Positions 11,785 through 21,618 of a DNA stretch of 64,000 nt are shown here, in pieces. Below the pieces are notes generated by a model, which was not told the origin of the DNA, searched no databases, and was given only the letters and a program-made list of their open reading frames with translations. Each line of letters begins with the position of its first letter. The stretch's first letter is position 1. This DNA is from Cryptomeria japonica (taxonomy: Eukaryota; Streptophyta; Pinopsida; Cupressales; Cupressaceae): assembly GCF_030272615.1 (NCBI RefSeq), contig NC_081408.1, forward strand, positions 306,242,450 to 306,306,449, given 5' to 3'. A program made the translations under genes and the position numbers.

Positions 11785-12906
11785 TGTTGGTTTGATGATG
11801 ATTTTTGTAATGGATGACATTATGTGTTGTCTTTGATGGCACATATTCACATATTGGCATAGTCATCTTAGTTAAGTCAAACTGGTACTACTCTTAAGTC
11901 TTTATATTGCAAACCAATATCATATGTATATAGAAGTCTAACTGGTATATGTAGACAACCGGTATATGCAATAAAGACAACTGGTTTTGGTCAATTCCAC
12001 TTACACAAGTTTTGACATACAGTGGAGAGAAGCAAGGAGGCGAATGGAGACAATCGGTCTATGAGTTGGAACCGGTTAACACTCAACCGGTATTGGTGTT
12101 CCAATTGGTTTCACTGATTGTGTGATGAGTTATCACCAGTCGTGATGAGTTATCTCTAACTGATATTTTTGGAGATGATTTGTGATGTGTTATGGAAGAT
12201 TGTCTAGATTCACTAAACCTAGGAAATTGTGATGAGGTTCTTGAGCTGACATGAAATCTAATATCTATAAAAAGACATTATGATGAGTTATTTTGACATG
12301 CAAGATACAAGTGATGTTATGAGTTAGATTTGATGAGATTTATTGAAGGAGTTGCAGAAGTATGTCAGTGATGCAGTATTAAGTGAGCAAAAAAGGATCT
12401 ATACAAGCAAGATGTGTTATTCCCAGATCATACCACCTGCTATTTTCTAATCACTACAACAGTTAAATCCCCAAACCGGGTAATCTCTAACAAGATTCAT
12501 TGTACAAATCCTCTAATGAGGTGATTTATTAACTTGGATCTAAATCCTCCACTAAGGTTACCTTTAACCAGGTATTGCTCCTAACAGGGCTTTGGGATCT
12601 TTAACAGGATTCACTCCTAACAGAGCACTTTGTAGACCTTAACCAATCAGTTACCTATTTCTGTAGATAGTTAACTTGTGAGTCCCATCTCACCATGGTT
12701 TTTACCAATTGGTTTTTCCATGTATAAACACTTGTGTTATGGTGAATCTTTTACTTGTTGTGAATACTTTAATAACACTTTTGATTACATGCAAAGTCCT
12801 AAGTAAACTGGTTAATTGTTTTTACTGGTCTAGGTTTAAAGTGTTATTATTTTTGTTATCACTGATTCACCCCCCCCCCCCCCCTCAGTGCTTTATAAGT
12901 CTAACA
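11785..12906 (+). repeat. N1 3' LTR
   Basis: TGTTGGTTTGATG...AGTCTAACA, 1122 bp, matching 5498-6604. The U5 cytosine run is 15 C long here (12870-12884) against 7 in the 5' LTR, an obvious slippage difference. It is followed by GTTTA, the right target duplication. Confidence 0.9.
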
Positions 12907-14950
12907 GTTTAGCATACCAGGCTCTAGGAGCTTGTTTCAGTCCATAAAGAGATTTCTTCAACTTACATACCATGTCTCTATCATCTGACAGTGAAAATCC
13001 ATCAGGTTGTTCAATGTAAACTTCTTCCTCAAGATCACCATTCAAAAAGGAAGATTTGACATCTATATGATATACTTTGAAATCTTTATAAGCATCATAA
13101 GAAAGAAATAGTCTAATAGCTTCAAGTCTAGCAAATGGTTCTCCTCATAATCAATCCCTTCTTTTTTTGAATACCCTTTGTAGACCAGTCTAGCTTTATT
13201 TCTGACAACTTCATCGACTTCATTCAATTTATTTAGGAATACCTATTTAGTACCAATAACATTCTTATCCTTAGGTCTAGGCACAAGTTCCCAAGTGTTA
13301 TTTTTTTCAATCTGATCTAGTTCTTCTTCCATAGCTCTCATCCAACTTTCATCTTTACAATCTTCAACAACATCTTTAGATTCAACTTTGGAAATCAAAC
13401 ATACTTCTTCAGTAGCTAACCTTACTCTAGTCATCACACCTTTATTTTTATCACCAATAATCTATTTTCAGAATGATTCAATCTTACATACCTCAGAGTC
13501 TTCTGATTGTTCTGATTTTCAAGTTCCTACACTCATTTACTAGCAACATTAGGATTTACAATCTCTACTAGATCATTCTGCTTAGGCTCTTCAGGCTAAA
13601 TAGGCTTTAAAATAATATGTTGATCATCATCATAACCACATGCTTTGATCTCTTTCCCAAGGTTCTCATCCACCTTCACATTTTCACTCTCTAATATCTT
13701 TCTCGGTTTCTTATTATAGCACCACTAGGCCTTGCTCTTTTTTGAGTATCCCAAGAAAATACTTTCATCACTTCTAGCATCAAACTTTCCTATGTATTCA
13801 TCTCTCTTGATATAACATTTTCTACCAAATACTTTGAAATATCTCACAATAGGAACATGACTCAACCAAAGCTCATAAGGGGTCTTACCAGTATCTCCTT
13901 TGATGTGAACTCTATTGAATGTGTAAACAACAATACTAATAGCTTCTCTCCAGTAGATCTTTGAAACATTCTCTTCAATCAGCATAGTCCTTGCAACATC
14001 CAAAATAGCTATGTTCTTTCTCTCAATGACTCCATTCTGGTGAGGGGTTCTAGGAGTAGATAATTGTCTTCTAATCGCATACTTCTTACAAAATGAATTG
14101 AACTCACCAGAATAGAATTATCCACCTCTATTAAATCTCAAACACTTCACCTTCAATCCAGACTCAATCTCAACCTTAGCTTTGAATATATTGAATTTAT
14201 CAAATGCTTTAAATTTCTCATTAAAAAAGACAACCCACATCATCCTAGAATAATCATCAATTAGAAACATAAAATATCTATCACCTTGCACGCTTCTAAC
14301 ATTTGTAGGTCCACATAGGTTGGTATGCACAAGATATAGCAATCCATAAGATGTATATTGTTTTCTTTTAAAAGAAACTCTTGTTTCTTACCCAACTGAC
14401 ATTCCTTACATACCAAATTAGCAGGCCTAACAATCTTAGGTAGATCTCTAACAACATGTGTAGAACAAATCTTAATCATTGAATCAAAATTTAAATGACA
14501 CATTCTCCTATGCCATAACAACCTCTCATTAATATTAGCAATCAAACAACTTTTCTCACCAACATTCAAATGAAAAATGTTACCTTCAGTCTTAGTTCCA
14601 GATGCCATCTCTATATCAGAGGTATTTAAGATATTGCATTTACCATCCTTGAATTGTAGATCATAACCCTTATCAACCATATGTCCAACACTTAAAATAT
14701 TATGCTTCAAACCTTCAACATACAAGACATCATGAGTGTTATGCTTACCATCAAAAGTAATAGAACCTCTCCCATGAATCACACAAGCTTTGTCATCTCC
14801 AAATCTAACTATTCCACTATCATATCTTTCCATGCTTACAAATTTTTTTTTATCACTGATAATATGATGTGAACAACCACTGTCAATCACCCATTCATCC
14901 TTCTCTTCAACTTTACCAGCTAAAGCTTTCTCCTCAATAGTATAGCTAGT
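12907..14950 (-). pseudogene. C1 pol, N-terminal part: protease, integrase, start of reverse transcriptase
   Basis: Reading right to left: an aspartic protease site with IDSGCSHHIISDK (about 14890-14845), a pre-integrase HHCC zinc finger (LLWHRRMCHLNF near 14510; CKECQLGKK near 14405), and the integrase core with LIDDYSRMMWVVFFNEK (about 14255) and CLRFNRGG, where the usual second Asp context RSDRGG is altered (near 14120). The integrase C-terminal region WREAISIVVYTFNRV lies near 13950, followed by MRAMEEELDQIEKNNTWELV (about 13340), the start of reverse transcriptase. The frame is broken at several points. N1 cuts it at 12906; it continues at 5497. Confidence 0.85.
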
Positions 14951-15058
14951 GGAATCAACAAGTATAGGTCCATCTTCCTTAATAGCAAGGAATACAACTT
15001 CATCTCCATTAGATTCATCATTTGTAATTTCTTTTTTAGCAACATAATAATAGTTCTT

Positions 15059-16042
15059 CTAATTTCTAAACTTCTGGTTAGGCTCATAAGACTTGTCATA
15101 CTTGTCATGCTTTTCATATATATCATTTCTATCATTCTTATCAAACTTATCATGTTGGTCATACTTAGCCATTCTCTTCAGGCATCTAGAAGCAAAATGT
15201 CCTCTCTTGTTAGAAGAGAAACATTTCAAAGGCAACTTTCCATCATACTTACCAACAACTTTAGGCAATCTCTGGGAAATCAGTGGTTCAAGTTCATCCA
15301 ACTCCCTTCAATGCTCTTCCATCTCTCTTCTCTCTCTTTCATATCTAGATATTCTGCACTCATCAAGATCATATTTATGGTTACCAGATATAGATGTTGA
15401 TGCTTTGAATGCTATCTCAAACTTTCCATGTGATTCTCTAAATTTACTCAACTCAAATGCAACAAGCTTTCCGACCAACATATCTCTTGTCACTATAGTC
15501 ACTCTTTGAATCTCATCAATAGCAACAACCTTATGCTTATAGGCAAGAGGCAAAGATCTCAACACCTTAGCAACAATTTCATCTTCCTCAATGGTTCCAC
15601 CAAAAAATCTGATACCTAGGACAAGGTCATTCACCTTAACCATAAAAGATTGTATGTTCTCATCATCTCCCATCTTCAATGTCTCATAGATTCCTTTTAA
15701 ACTCTGGAACTTAGCAACCTTCACTTGTTTATCACCTTCATACAACACCTCAAGCTTCATCGAGATCTCATGTGTAGTCTAAAGTCCCATTACATTTGTC
15801 ATCTCAAAATTAGTCAGAGCACTAAGCAATTCTTCCTTCACTCTAATATTATATTATGGTTCCTTAACCTCATTAGGAGTAGATGGTCCACTCTGAGGAA
15901 CAACATAGACATTCTTTATAATCTTCCAATAATCTTCACCAAGACATTTCAAGTGCACTTCCATCTAGTCCTTCCATATAGCATATTTACTTCCATCAAA
16001 TCTCAAGATGTCCTTCTTAAAGATTATACCTTGAGTTGCCAT
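15059..16042 (-). pseudogene. C1 gag
   Basis: Starts at the ATG read on the minus strand at 16042, about 55 bp after the primer site. The middle part (15760-15308) has the UBN2/Copia gag pattern: short helices with ENIQSFMVKVNDLVLGIRFF, DEIVAKVLRSLPLAYKHKV and KLVAFELSKF. A zinc knuckle follows near 15230: CFSSNKRGHFASRC, with the second Cys replaced by Ser. Gag forms the virus-like particle and binds element RNA. The first 280 bp are frame-disrupted. It is closely related to the gag of C2 at 47140-48121. Confidence 0.8.
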
Positions 16043-16086
16043 CCCAGATCTTCTCAATTAGTTAAGATTCTACCAGAGGATCTATC

Positions 16087-16098
16087 TCTGCTACCAAT
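16087..16098 (-). other. C1 primer binding site
   Basis: Read on the minus strand, TTGGTAGCAGAG directly follows the 5' LTR. It resembles the Met-tRNA-type site TGGTATCAGAGC with one change in the core. Confidence 0.7.
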
Positions 16099-17333
16099 TG
16101 TTAGCAACATCCAAGAGGGAAGACTAAGAGGGGGGGTTGATAAGTCTTCAATGAAATAACAAAATCAACTAAAAAACACAAATCAGATAAATTGCAGAAA
16201 TAAGACATATAAGAAAATTAACAACACAACACACAACACCAAGATTCTGAGGTGGAAAACTTGGTTAAGGGAAAAACCACCATGGGAACCTACACATTGT
16301 AAGATGATACTCTGCAATAGTATGTGAAAATAATACAATGGGGAATGTGCATGCATTTAGGCACACTGCCTACAGCTCACTACTCAAATAATATTTTCCT
16401 GGAAGGCTACAACCCTTAGGAAAGTCTCATTGACTTACACTAAGATTCAGACTAAATATGGAAGAAATGAACTGAAAAAATGGCATCTCCAAATGCCTAA
16501 TTATAGTTCCGGTTAAGCATAGTTATCTACCCAACAACACCAATCTCACCAAAAACTCAACACCAAAGAATAAATCACTTGTTTGTACACAAACCTCTCT
16601 CTAATAATCCAGACACAACATCAACACCCAAACTACATGACTATGTCACCTATATATACAATTCATCAACTTTGATAACAAGGTCGGCTAAACCCTCAAC
16701 CCTTAATTATGAAATTACATCACATGATACAAAGATCAACCACCAGACCAATATAATGGTTTACATAGCATAGCATGGTCCTAAATAAATATCCAAATGC
16801 ACAACTCCACCGAAAATCACACCAAAATCAACCACAACATGCTACACCACCAAAAATACTGCATAACATGCAAATCATCACCGGTTGATAGAAACTATCA
16901 AAAAATCACTCAATAATCATTAAGGGTCACCAAAACAAATAGGACATGATTAAGAAACACCAACAAGAATGTTAGAATCATCTAGAACAGTTGCACCAAC
17001 ACCACATATCTCTTGTCTGAAAGCTCAAGAACACAACCAATCAGTAGTTGTCACAAAAAAAGATAACTTGCAAAGCACCAAATCATGATCCAACTAAAAT
17101 GAAGATACACAATACCATCCAAATAAATATCCCAAAAGCTCAGCACCAAAAATAATCACATCGAAATATACTGGAGGATATACCGAATTCTGCAAAATAG
17201 TGATCAACAAACTAACACTACAAATTGAATTAGAAAATCTTCCCCATCTGCAATCACCAGAGAAAATCATAGGAATATGTTGACATCAATGACAACATAT
17301 CCTACCAGCAGTAATGACCAACAATATCCAACA
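16099..17333 (-). repeat. C1 5' LTR
   Basis: TGTTAGCAAC...TATCCAACA on the plus strand, 1235 bp, paired with 2979-4135. It carries the same G-rich run near its left end (AAGAGGGGGGGTTGA), which is the U5 C-rich motif in element orientation. The target duplication AAATT follows at 17334. It is longer than the 3' LTR because of indels, including sequence around 17010-17080 that the other copy lacks. Confidence 0.9.
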
Positions 17334-17581
17334 AAATTAGCTTATGTATATTCTATTCCTGAGTAGTGAGTATGTATACTACTGCTTTCCATAATGAACT
17401 TCTGAGTAGGCAAAATTATGTATCATTAGTGAGTAGCTCATTTTTGTTTCTATTTCTTGGCAGTGAGCCTTTCACTAGCATGTCATTGTATTTTAGGTTG
17501 AGAGACCTCTAGCAAGGAGCCTTGTAATCTCATATAACTAGTTATATTATCTTGAGAGTTAAACCTCTTTATGGTTATTCT
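17334..17581 (+). repeat. E1 3' LTR, segment 2 of 3
   Basis: Continues 2978 after the C1 duplication AAATT. It contains TTTCTATTTCTTGGCAGTGA and CTAGTTATATTATCTTGAG, matching 1743-1853 in the 5' LTR remnant. It ends ATGGTTATTCT, where P1 was inserted. Confidence 0.8.
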
Positions 17582-18674
17582 TGTAGACACTAAAAAATGG
17601 TCAACACATGTGTCTCCTATTTTTAACATATCATGTGCATAGTGCCTCTTAGGTTTAATTAATTAATTAAACCCCCTTTTACTAACGATTCTTCTAAGTC
17701 CTAAATAAATAAATTTAATAATTTATTTATTTATCCATTTTGTCCATTAATTAAATAAATTCATTTTATTTAATTAACTAATTCATTTATTAATTTATCA
17801 TATTTATCTTCCTCCAAAATAAAGATAATTAATAAATTTTATTTATTAATTCATCTTTATTTCTTGCTTTTCTTAATTTTTAATTCTTCCATTGTATCCT
17901 CTTATGTGGAGATATTTAATAATTTTTATTTGTTAAATCTTCTCATATATCCTCCTAATTTTCAAATTTGGAAACTAATATCTTTCCTTGATTTTCAAAA
18001 ATCAATCTTTTTGGCAATATCTCATTAATCTTAATTTTTAAATTAAAAAATGAGGTATGCATCTTCAAAAATCTACTTTTTGTGATAGGATATTTTATTT
18101 ATTTTTAATTCTTCTATTTATCTTTTCGAATGAAGATATTTAATAATTTTTAATTATTAAAACCTTCTTGATATTTTCAACTTGCTAATTTGGTATTTAT
18201 GAGAAGATAATTAAAGATTTTATTATTTATTCTCATAATATCTTCAAATTTGCTTTCTTCTATTTTCGTCCTTTCCTAAATGGCAGCTCTGTTGTGCACT
18301 CAATCTTGTCTGTTGATTATTTTTAGTCTTGAATTAATCTTGTCCATACGGTCAATCCCCAATTTTTCTATAAATTGGACTCTTTTATTCATCATTTTCA
18401 ACCACTTTTCAAATATCCTCACATTGTCAAACTCATTTGCAATCTTGCTCTCTTTCTCACACTTGCATTTTGTAGGTGAAGCCCACATATTTGGAGGAAA
18501 AAGAGAAACAATGGAGAATCATGGAGGAAGTACTTCGTTATGGTTTGCATATTTATTTTAAGTGCTTTGTCTTCATAGCTCTATTGAATGTATTGGGATT
18601 TCTTTCATAGCTTGCTAGTTTTTTGTGGTTAGCTAATATAGGTTATGAATCTTATGCTCAAATTCCCTATTACA
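17582..18674 (+). repeat. P1 left LTR
   Basis: TGTAGACAC...CCCTATTACA, 1093 bp, followed six bases later by a primer-site-like sequence. The body is very AT-rich, with TTAATTAATTAATTAA-type runs. It lacks a 29-bp segment containing AATATGAGCAATAAATTAAT that both the truncated LTR (near 26780) and the inverted LTR (near 31610) have, so this deletion happened after insertion. ORFs at 18280-18561 fall inside the LTR and are not called. Confidence 0.85.
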
Positions 18675-18680
18675 TTTTTT

Positions 18681-18698
18681 TGGTGAACCCGACGTGAA
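18681..18698 (+). other. P1 primer binding site (candidate)
   Basis: TGGTGAACCCGACGTGAA begins with TGG, as required to pair with a tRNA CCA end, and stands just inside the LTR. It is not the initiator-Met site used by the Copia elements here. The tRNA was not identified. Confidence 0.6.
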
Positions 18699-18744
18699 CA
18701 CGTAAATCTGACAATTTTGTGAGTCTGATATTTGCATGCAGATT

Positions 18745-19285
18745 TTATGTGTGGATTTGTTTTTGCATGTAGGTTTTTGGTGTTAATCCATTGTTGCATG
18801 CAGGCTTTTTGGACTAATCCATTGTTGCATGTAGGCTTTTTGGACTAATCCATTGTTGCATGCAGGCTTTTTGGACTAATCCATTATTGCATGCAGACTT
18901 TTTGGACTAATCCATTGTTGCATGCAGGCTTTTTGGACTAATCCATTATTGCATGCAGGCTTTTTGGACTAATCCATTGTTGCATGCAGGTTTTTTGTCC
19001 TAATACATTGTTGCATGCAGGTTTTTTAAACTAATTTGTTGTTGCATGCAGGTTTTATGTGAGGATCTATTGTTGCATGTGTATTTTTTGGACTAATCCA
19101 TTGTTGCATGCAAGTTTTTTGCACTAATATGTTGTTGCATGCAGGTTTTATGTGAGCATCTATTGTTGCATGTGTATTTTTGGGACTAATCCATTGTTGC
19201 ATGCAGGTTTTTTTAAATAATATGTTGTTGCATGCAGGTTTTATGACAGGATCTATTATTGCATGTGGGTTTTATGGAGTCTAAA
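18745..19285 (+). repeat. P1 leader: 31-bp tandem repeats with TTGCATGCAGG
   Basis: About fifteen imperfect units of roughly 31 bp follow the pattern TTGCATGCAGGCTTTTTGG then ACTAATCCATTG. Five or six central units (18790-18990) are almost identical. Each unit holds the palindrome TGCATGCA. The inverted arm carries the same array at about 30075-30660. Function unknown; the array sits in the untranslated leader, between primer site and gag. Confidence 0.85.
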
Positions 19286-20525
19286 TAATGATTTATGCAG
19301 GATTTCTTAACATGCAATGAACAACAAATCTTCACATAGTTTAATTAGAGGGATTTAATGAACAACAAATCTTCACTTAGCCTAATTAGGAGGTTTTAAT
19401 GAACAACAACTCTTCACATAGCCTAATTAGGAGGTTTGAATGAATCCTACAACTCTCACATAGTTTTAATTAAGATTTGGATCAAAGAACAACAACAAAT
19501 TCCATATTTCATGCATGCAAAGGGTTTAAAATAAACAACAAATTGCATTTAATCATGGCTTAAATTGATAGAATCTTTTTCAAATTAATATGGAATTAAT
19601 CTCATCTAGTCTTAATTAGGATGCAAATGACTCAATAAACTCATTTGATTTTCTAAAGGTAAAAAAAATCAATGCTTATCATGCCTTTTTTTATTTTGTT
19701 TGTGTGTTTTTAGCCTTTAGATAGTGGGCTTGCCTCCCAATTTGTGAGAGGGAATGACCCTAAGTGGTGATAGGGTTGAAGACGAACCCCTTCCAAACCA
19801 CTCTAAATAATTGTGGATGCAATGAAAGTTGTAGACAACGGGTGGTAGAATGGTATTGCGACGATTTATTCTCCGGATCAATACCCACCCAAACAGATGC
19901 CTTAACTAGAACCTTTTGTTTGTAGAGACCAAAAACCTTCTGTCTGTTGGCTCAGGCATTGTGATACACGCATGTCAAAGATACCTCTCATGTACTCCTT
20001 AGTTAGAGATAGCAAGTTCTTGGGAAGTGATGCCCCTTGAACTCGAAGATTGGTATGCCCGAGAAGTGAGTGCACTATAAGGGGGAGCCAGTGCTACCAA
20101 GCGTCTAGCTATCAGACCGAGTGTTATATTTTATGGTTAGAGGATTCAATAGATGTTGCCCCGGCCAGCCATAGGATATCTTGTGAATGAGCATGATTGT
20201 CTTGGGTCTAAGTCCAAACATCTTGTCTTTTGTGATTGTCAAAAGTTGAATTATACAATTGTCACAAAACATCATTTGTCAAACAAGTCCAAACATTGTC
20301 CAAACAAGGTTTTAAAAAAAAGAGCATTCATCCAACAAAGTACAAAACATTTTCAAAACATGGCTTTCAAACACATTGAAAAACTTTGTCTCAACATTCA
20401 TGTCACTTAGATTTAGGTCCTTCATAGTACATACTTAGGTTTTAGGACATAGTCATTGCACTCCATCCAGTTCATTTTATTGTTAGGTGTCCTCATTTTG
20501 AACGTAGGTTCAACACCATTTTCCT
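19286..20525 (+). other. P1 untranslated leader
   Basis: No ORF is supported. Around 19300-19480 there are three imperfect repeats of CAACAAATCTTCACATAG..TAATTAGGAGG. The stretch 19730-20160 is less AT-rich than its surroundings and well preserved in the inverted copy (about 29190-29640). It may be a structured leader, but nothing identifies it. Confidence 0.45.
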
Positions 20526-20770
20526 AAGTTTTGCATGTCATTATTAGGTCCTCTCTTAGGTGTCCTTTTTCAAGTCATTATTAGGTTTTATCCTAGGTGC
20601 CCTTTTGCATGCCATTATTAGGTCCTATCTTAGGTGTCCTTTTGCATATCATTATTATATCTTCTCCTAGGTGTCATTCTGCATACCAAAATTAGGTCCT
20701 CTATTAGGTGTCATTTTGCATACCAACATTAGGTCCTTTCAAGGTTTGCATTTTTCATAATCATTGTCAA
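20526..20770 (+). repeat. P1 leader: 37-bp tandem repeats
   Basis: About six units follow the pattern CATTATTAGGTCCT..CTTAGGTGTCCTTTTGCAT. They diverge progressively toward the right. The inverted arm has the same block at about 28610-28830. Similar TTAGGT words continue less regularly to about 21120. No coding is seen. Confidence 0.75.
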
Positions 20771-21618
20771 ATACCAAAGTTAGGTTTCACCTAGGTCATA
20801 TTCTTTGCATATCAAAAAGTCATTCCTTTGCATATGTCCTTTTGCACGTAGGGTAATATCATTTCATAGTCTAACCCTAAGTTTGGTCTTAGGTTAACAT
20901 TATCATACATTTGTACCTACATCTTTAGTGTCATATCATTGTGTCATAATCAACTTTTGTCCATATCATCATATAAGGTCACATTTGCATACCCTAGGTC
21001 TCTCTTCATAACTTAGGTCATTATCATATCATATTGTAGTCTTGCACCTTAGATCATTGTCCTTTTTCATATAGTGTCAAAATTAGGTTTTTGTCATACT
21101 TGAGGATTCAATTCTTTAGATTAAACCCTAAGTTGTTGTTAGGAAGTCTTGAGCTCGTCCAACATTTTTATTCTGTCAACATGATTTTGTCAAACCTAGC
21201 TTAGTATCCAAGCATATATGTGAGACATTGTCATTTGTCCTATTGTCATTTTGTCCTTTGTCCTTTTAAGGTCTAGACTTCATTTCAATATCCCAAGGGT
21301 CATGTCTTTAGGGTTGTATTTCAAAGGTTTGTCCAAACCTAAAAAAGACAACAAAAAAATAGGTTGCATTACCATTGCTTAAGATTGCATATCATTTCCA
21401 AAAATTCTTGAAATAATAACAAAAAACTAGGTTGCACTTAGTTGCATAACATTATCAAACCATAGAAACTCAAAGGTCCAAAGCAAGGTCACATTTTCAT
21501 TGCATTTAGTTGCATCTAGTTGTCATTCCAAAAATTCAAAAAGTCCAAAAACATTTAATTGCATTGTCATCCTTTTAGGTTGCATTTGTCAATCCCATTA
21601 GTTGCATTGCATAGTGAC

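Larger units (their letters stand above)
5498..12906 (+). mobile_element. N1: non-autonomous LTR retrotransposon
   Basis: A 7.4-kb element with direct LTRs (5498-6604 and 11785-12906), an initiator-Met-type primer site and a purine tract before the 3' LTR. Target duplications are GTCTA (5493-5497) and GTTTA (12907-12911), 4 of 5 identical. Joining the two flanks restores a C1 reverse transcriptase reading, which confirms the boundaries. The interior encodes a gag-like protein with four zinc knuckles and a second long ORF of unknown function. No protease, integrase, reverse transcriptase or RNase H is visible, so it would need a helper element. Confidence 0.9.
2979..17333 (-). mobile_element. 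C1: Copia-type LTR retrotransposon, interrupted by N1
   Basis: A complete Copia element reading right to left: 5' LTR 16099-17333, primer site, gag, protease, integrase, reverse transcriptase, RNase H, polypurine tract and 3' LTR 2979-4135. Both ends are flanked by the exact 5-bp target duplication AAATT (2974-2978 and 17334-17338). Gene order with integrase before reverse transcriptase is the Copia order. N1 (5498-12906) sits inside the reverse transcriptase, so the element itself is about 6.9 kb. All ORFs carry stops and frameshifts. It inserted into the 3' LTR of E1. Confidence 0.9.

Noticed and set aside
15093-15509. Plus-strand ORF of 138 aa, Ser/Leu-rich
   Set aside because: Opposite strand of C1 gag, which explains it fully.
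18280-18561. 93-aa ORF with hydrophobic start in the P1 LTR (mirrored at 30827-31108)
   Set aside because: It lies wholly inside the LTR, has no motif, and its apparent conservation only reflects the inverted copy of the same LTR.
18745-19285. Evenly spaced repeats resembling a CRISPR array
   Set aside because: The units are contiguous and lack unique spacers, the context is a plant LTR element, and the array is duplicated in the inverted arm.
19730-20160. A structured RNA gene or rRNA fragment in the less AT-rich leader stretch
   Set aside because: No recognisable tRNA or rRNA signature, and it is simply part of the P1 leader, repeated in the inverted arm.
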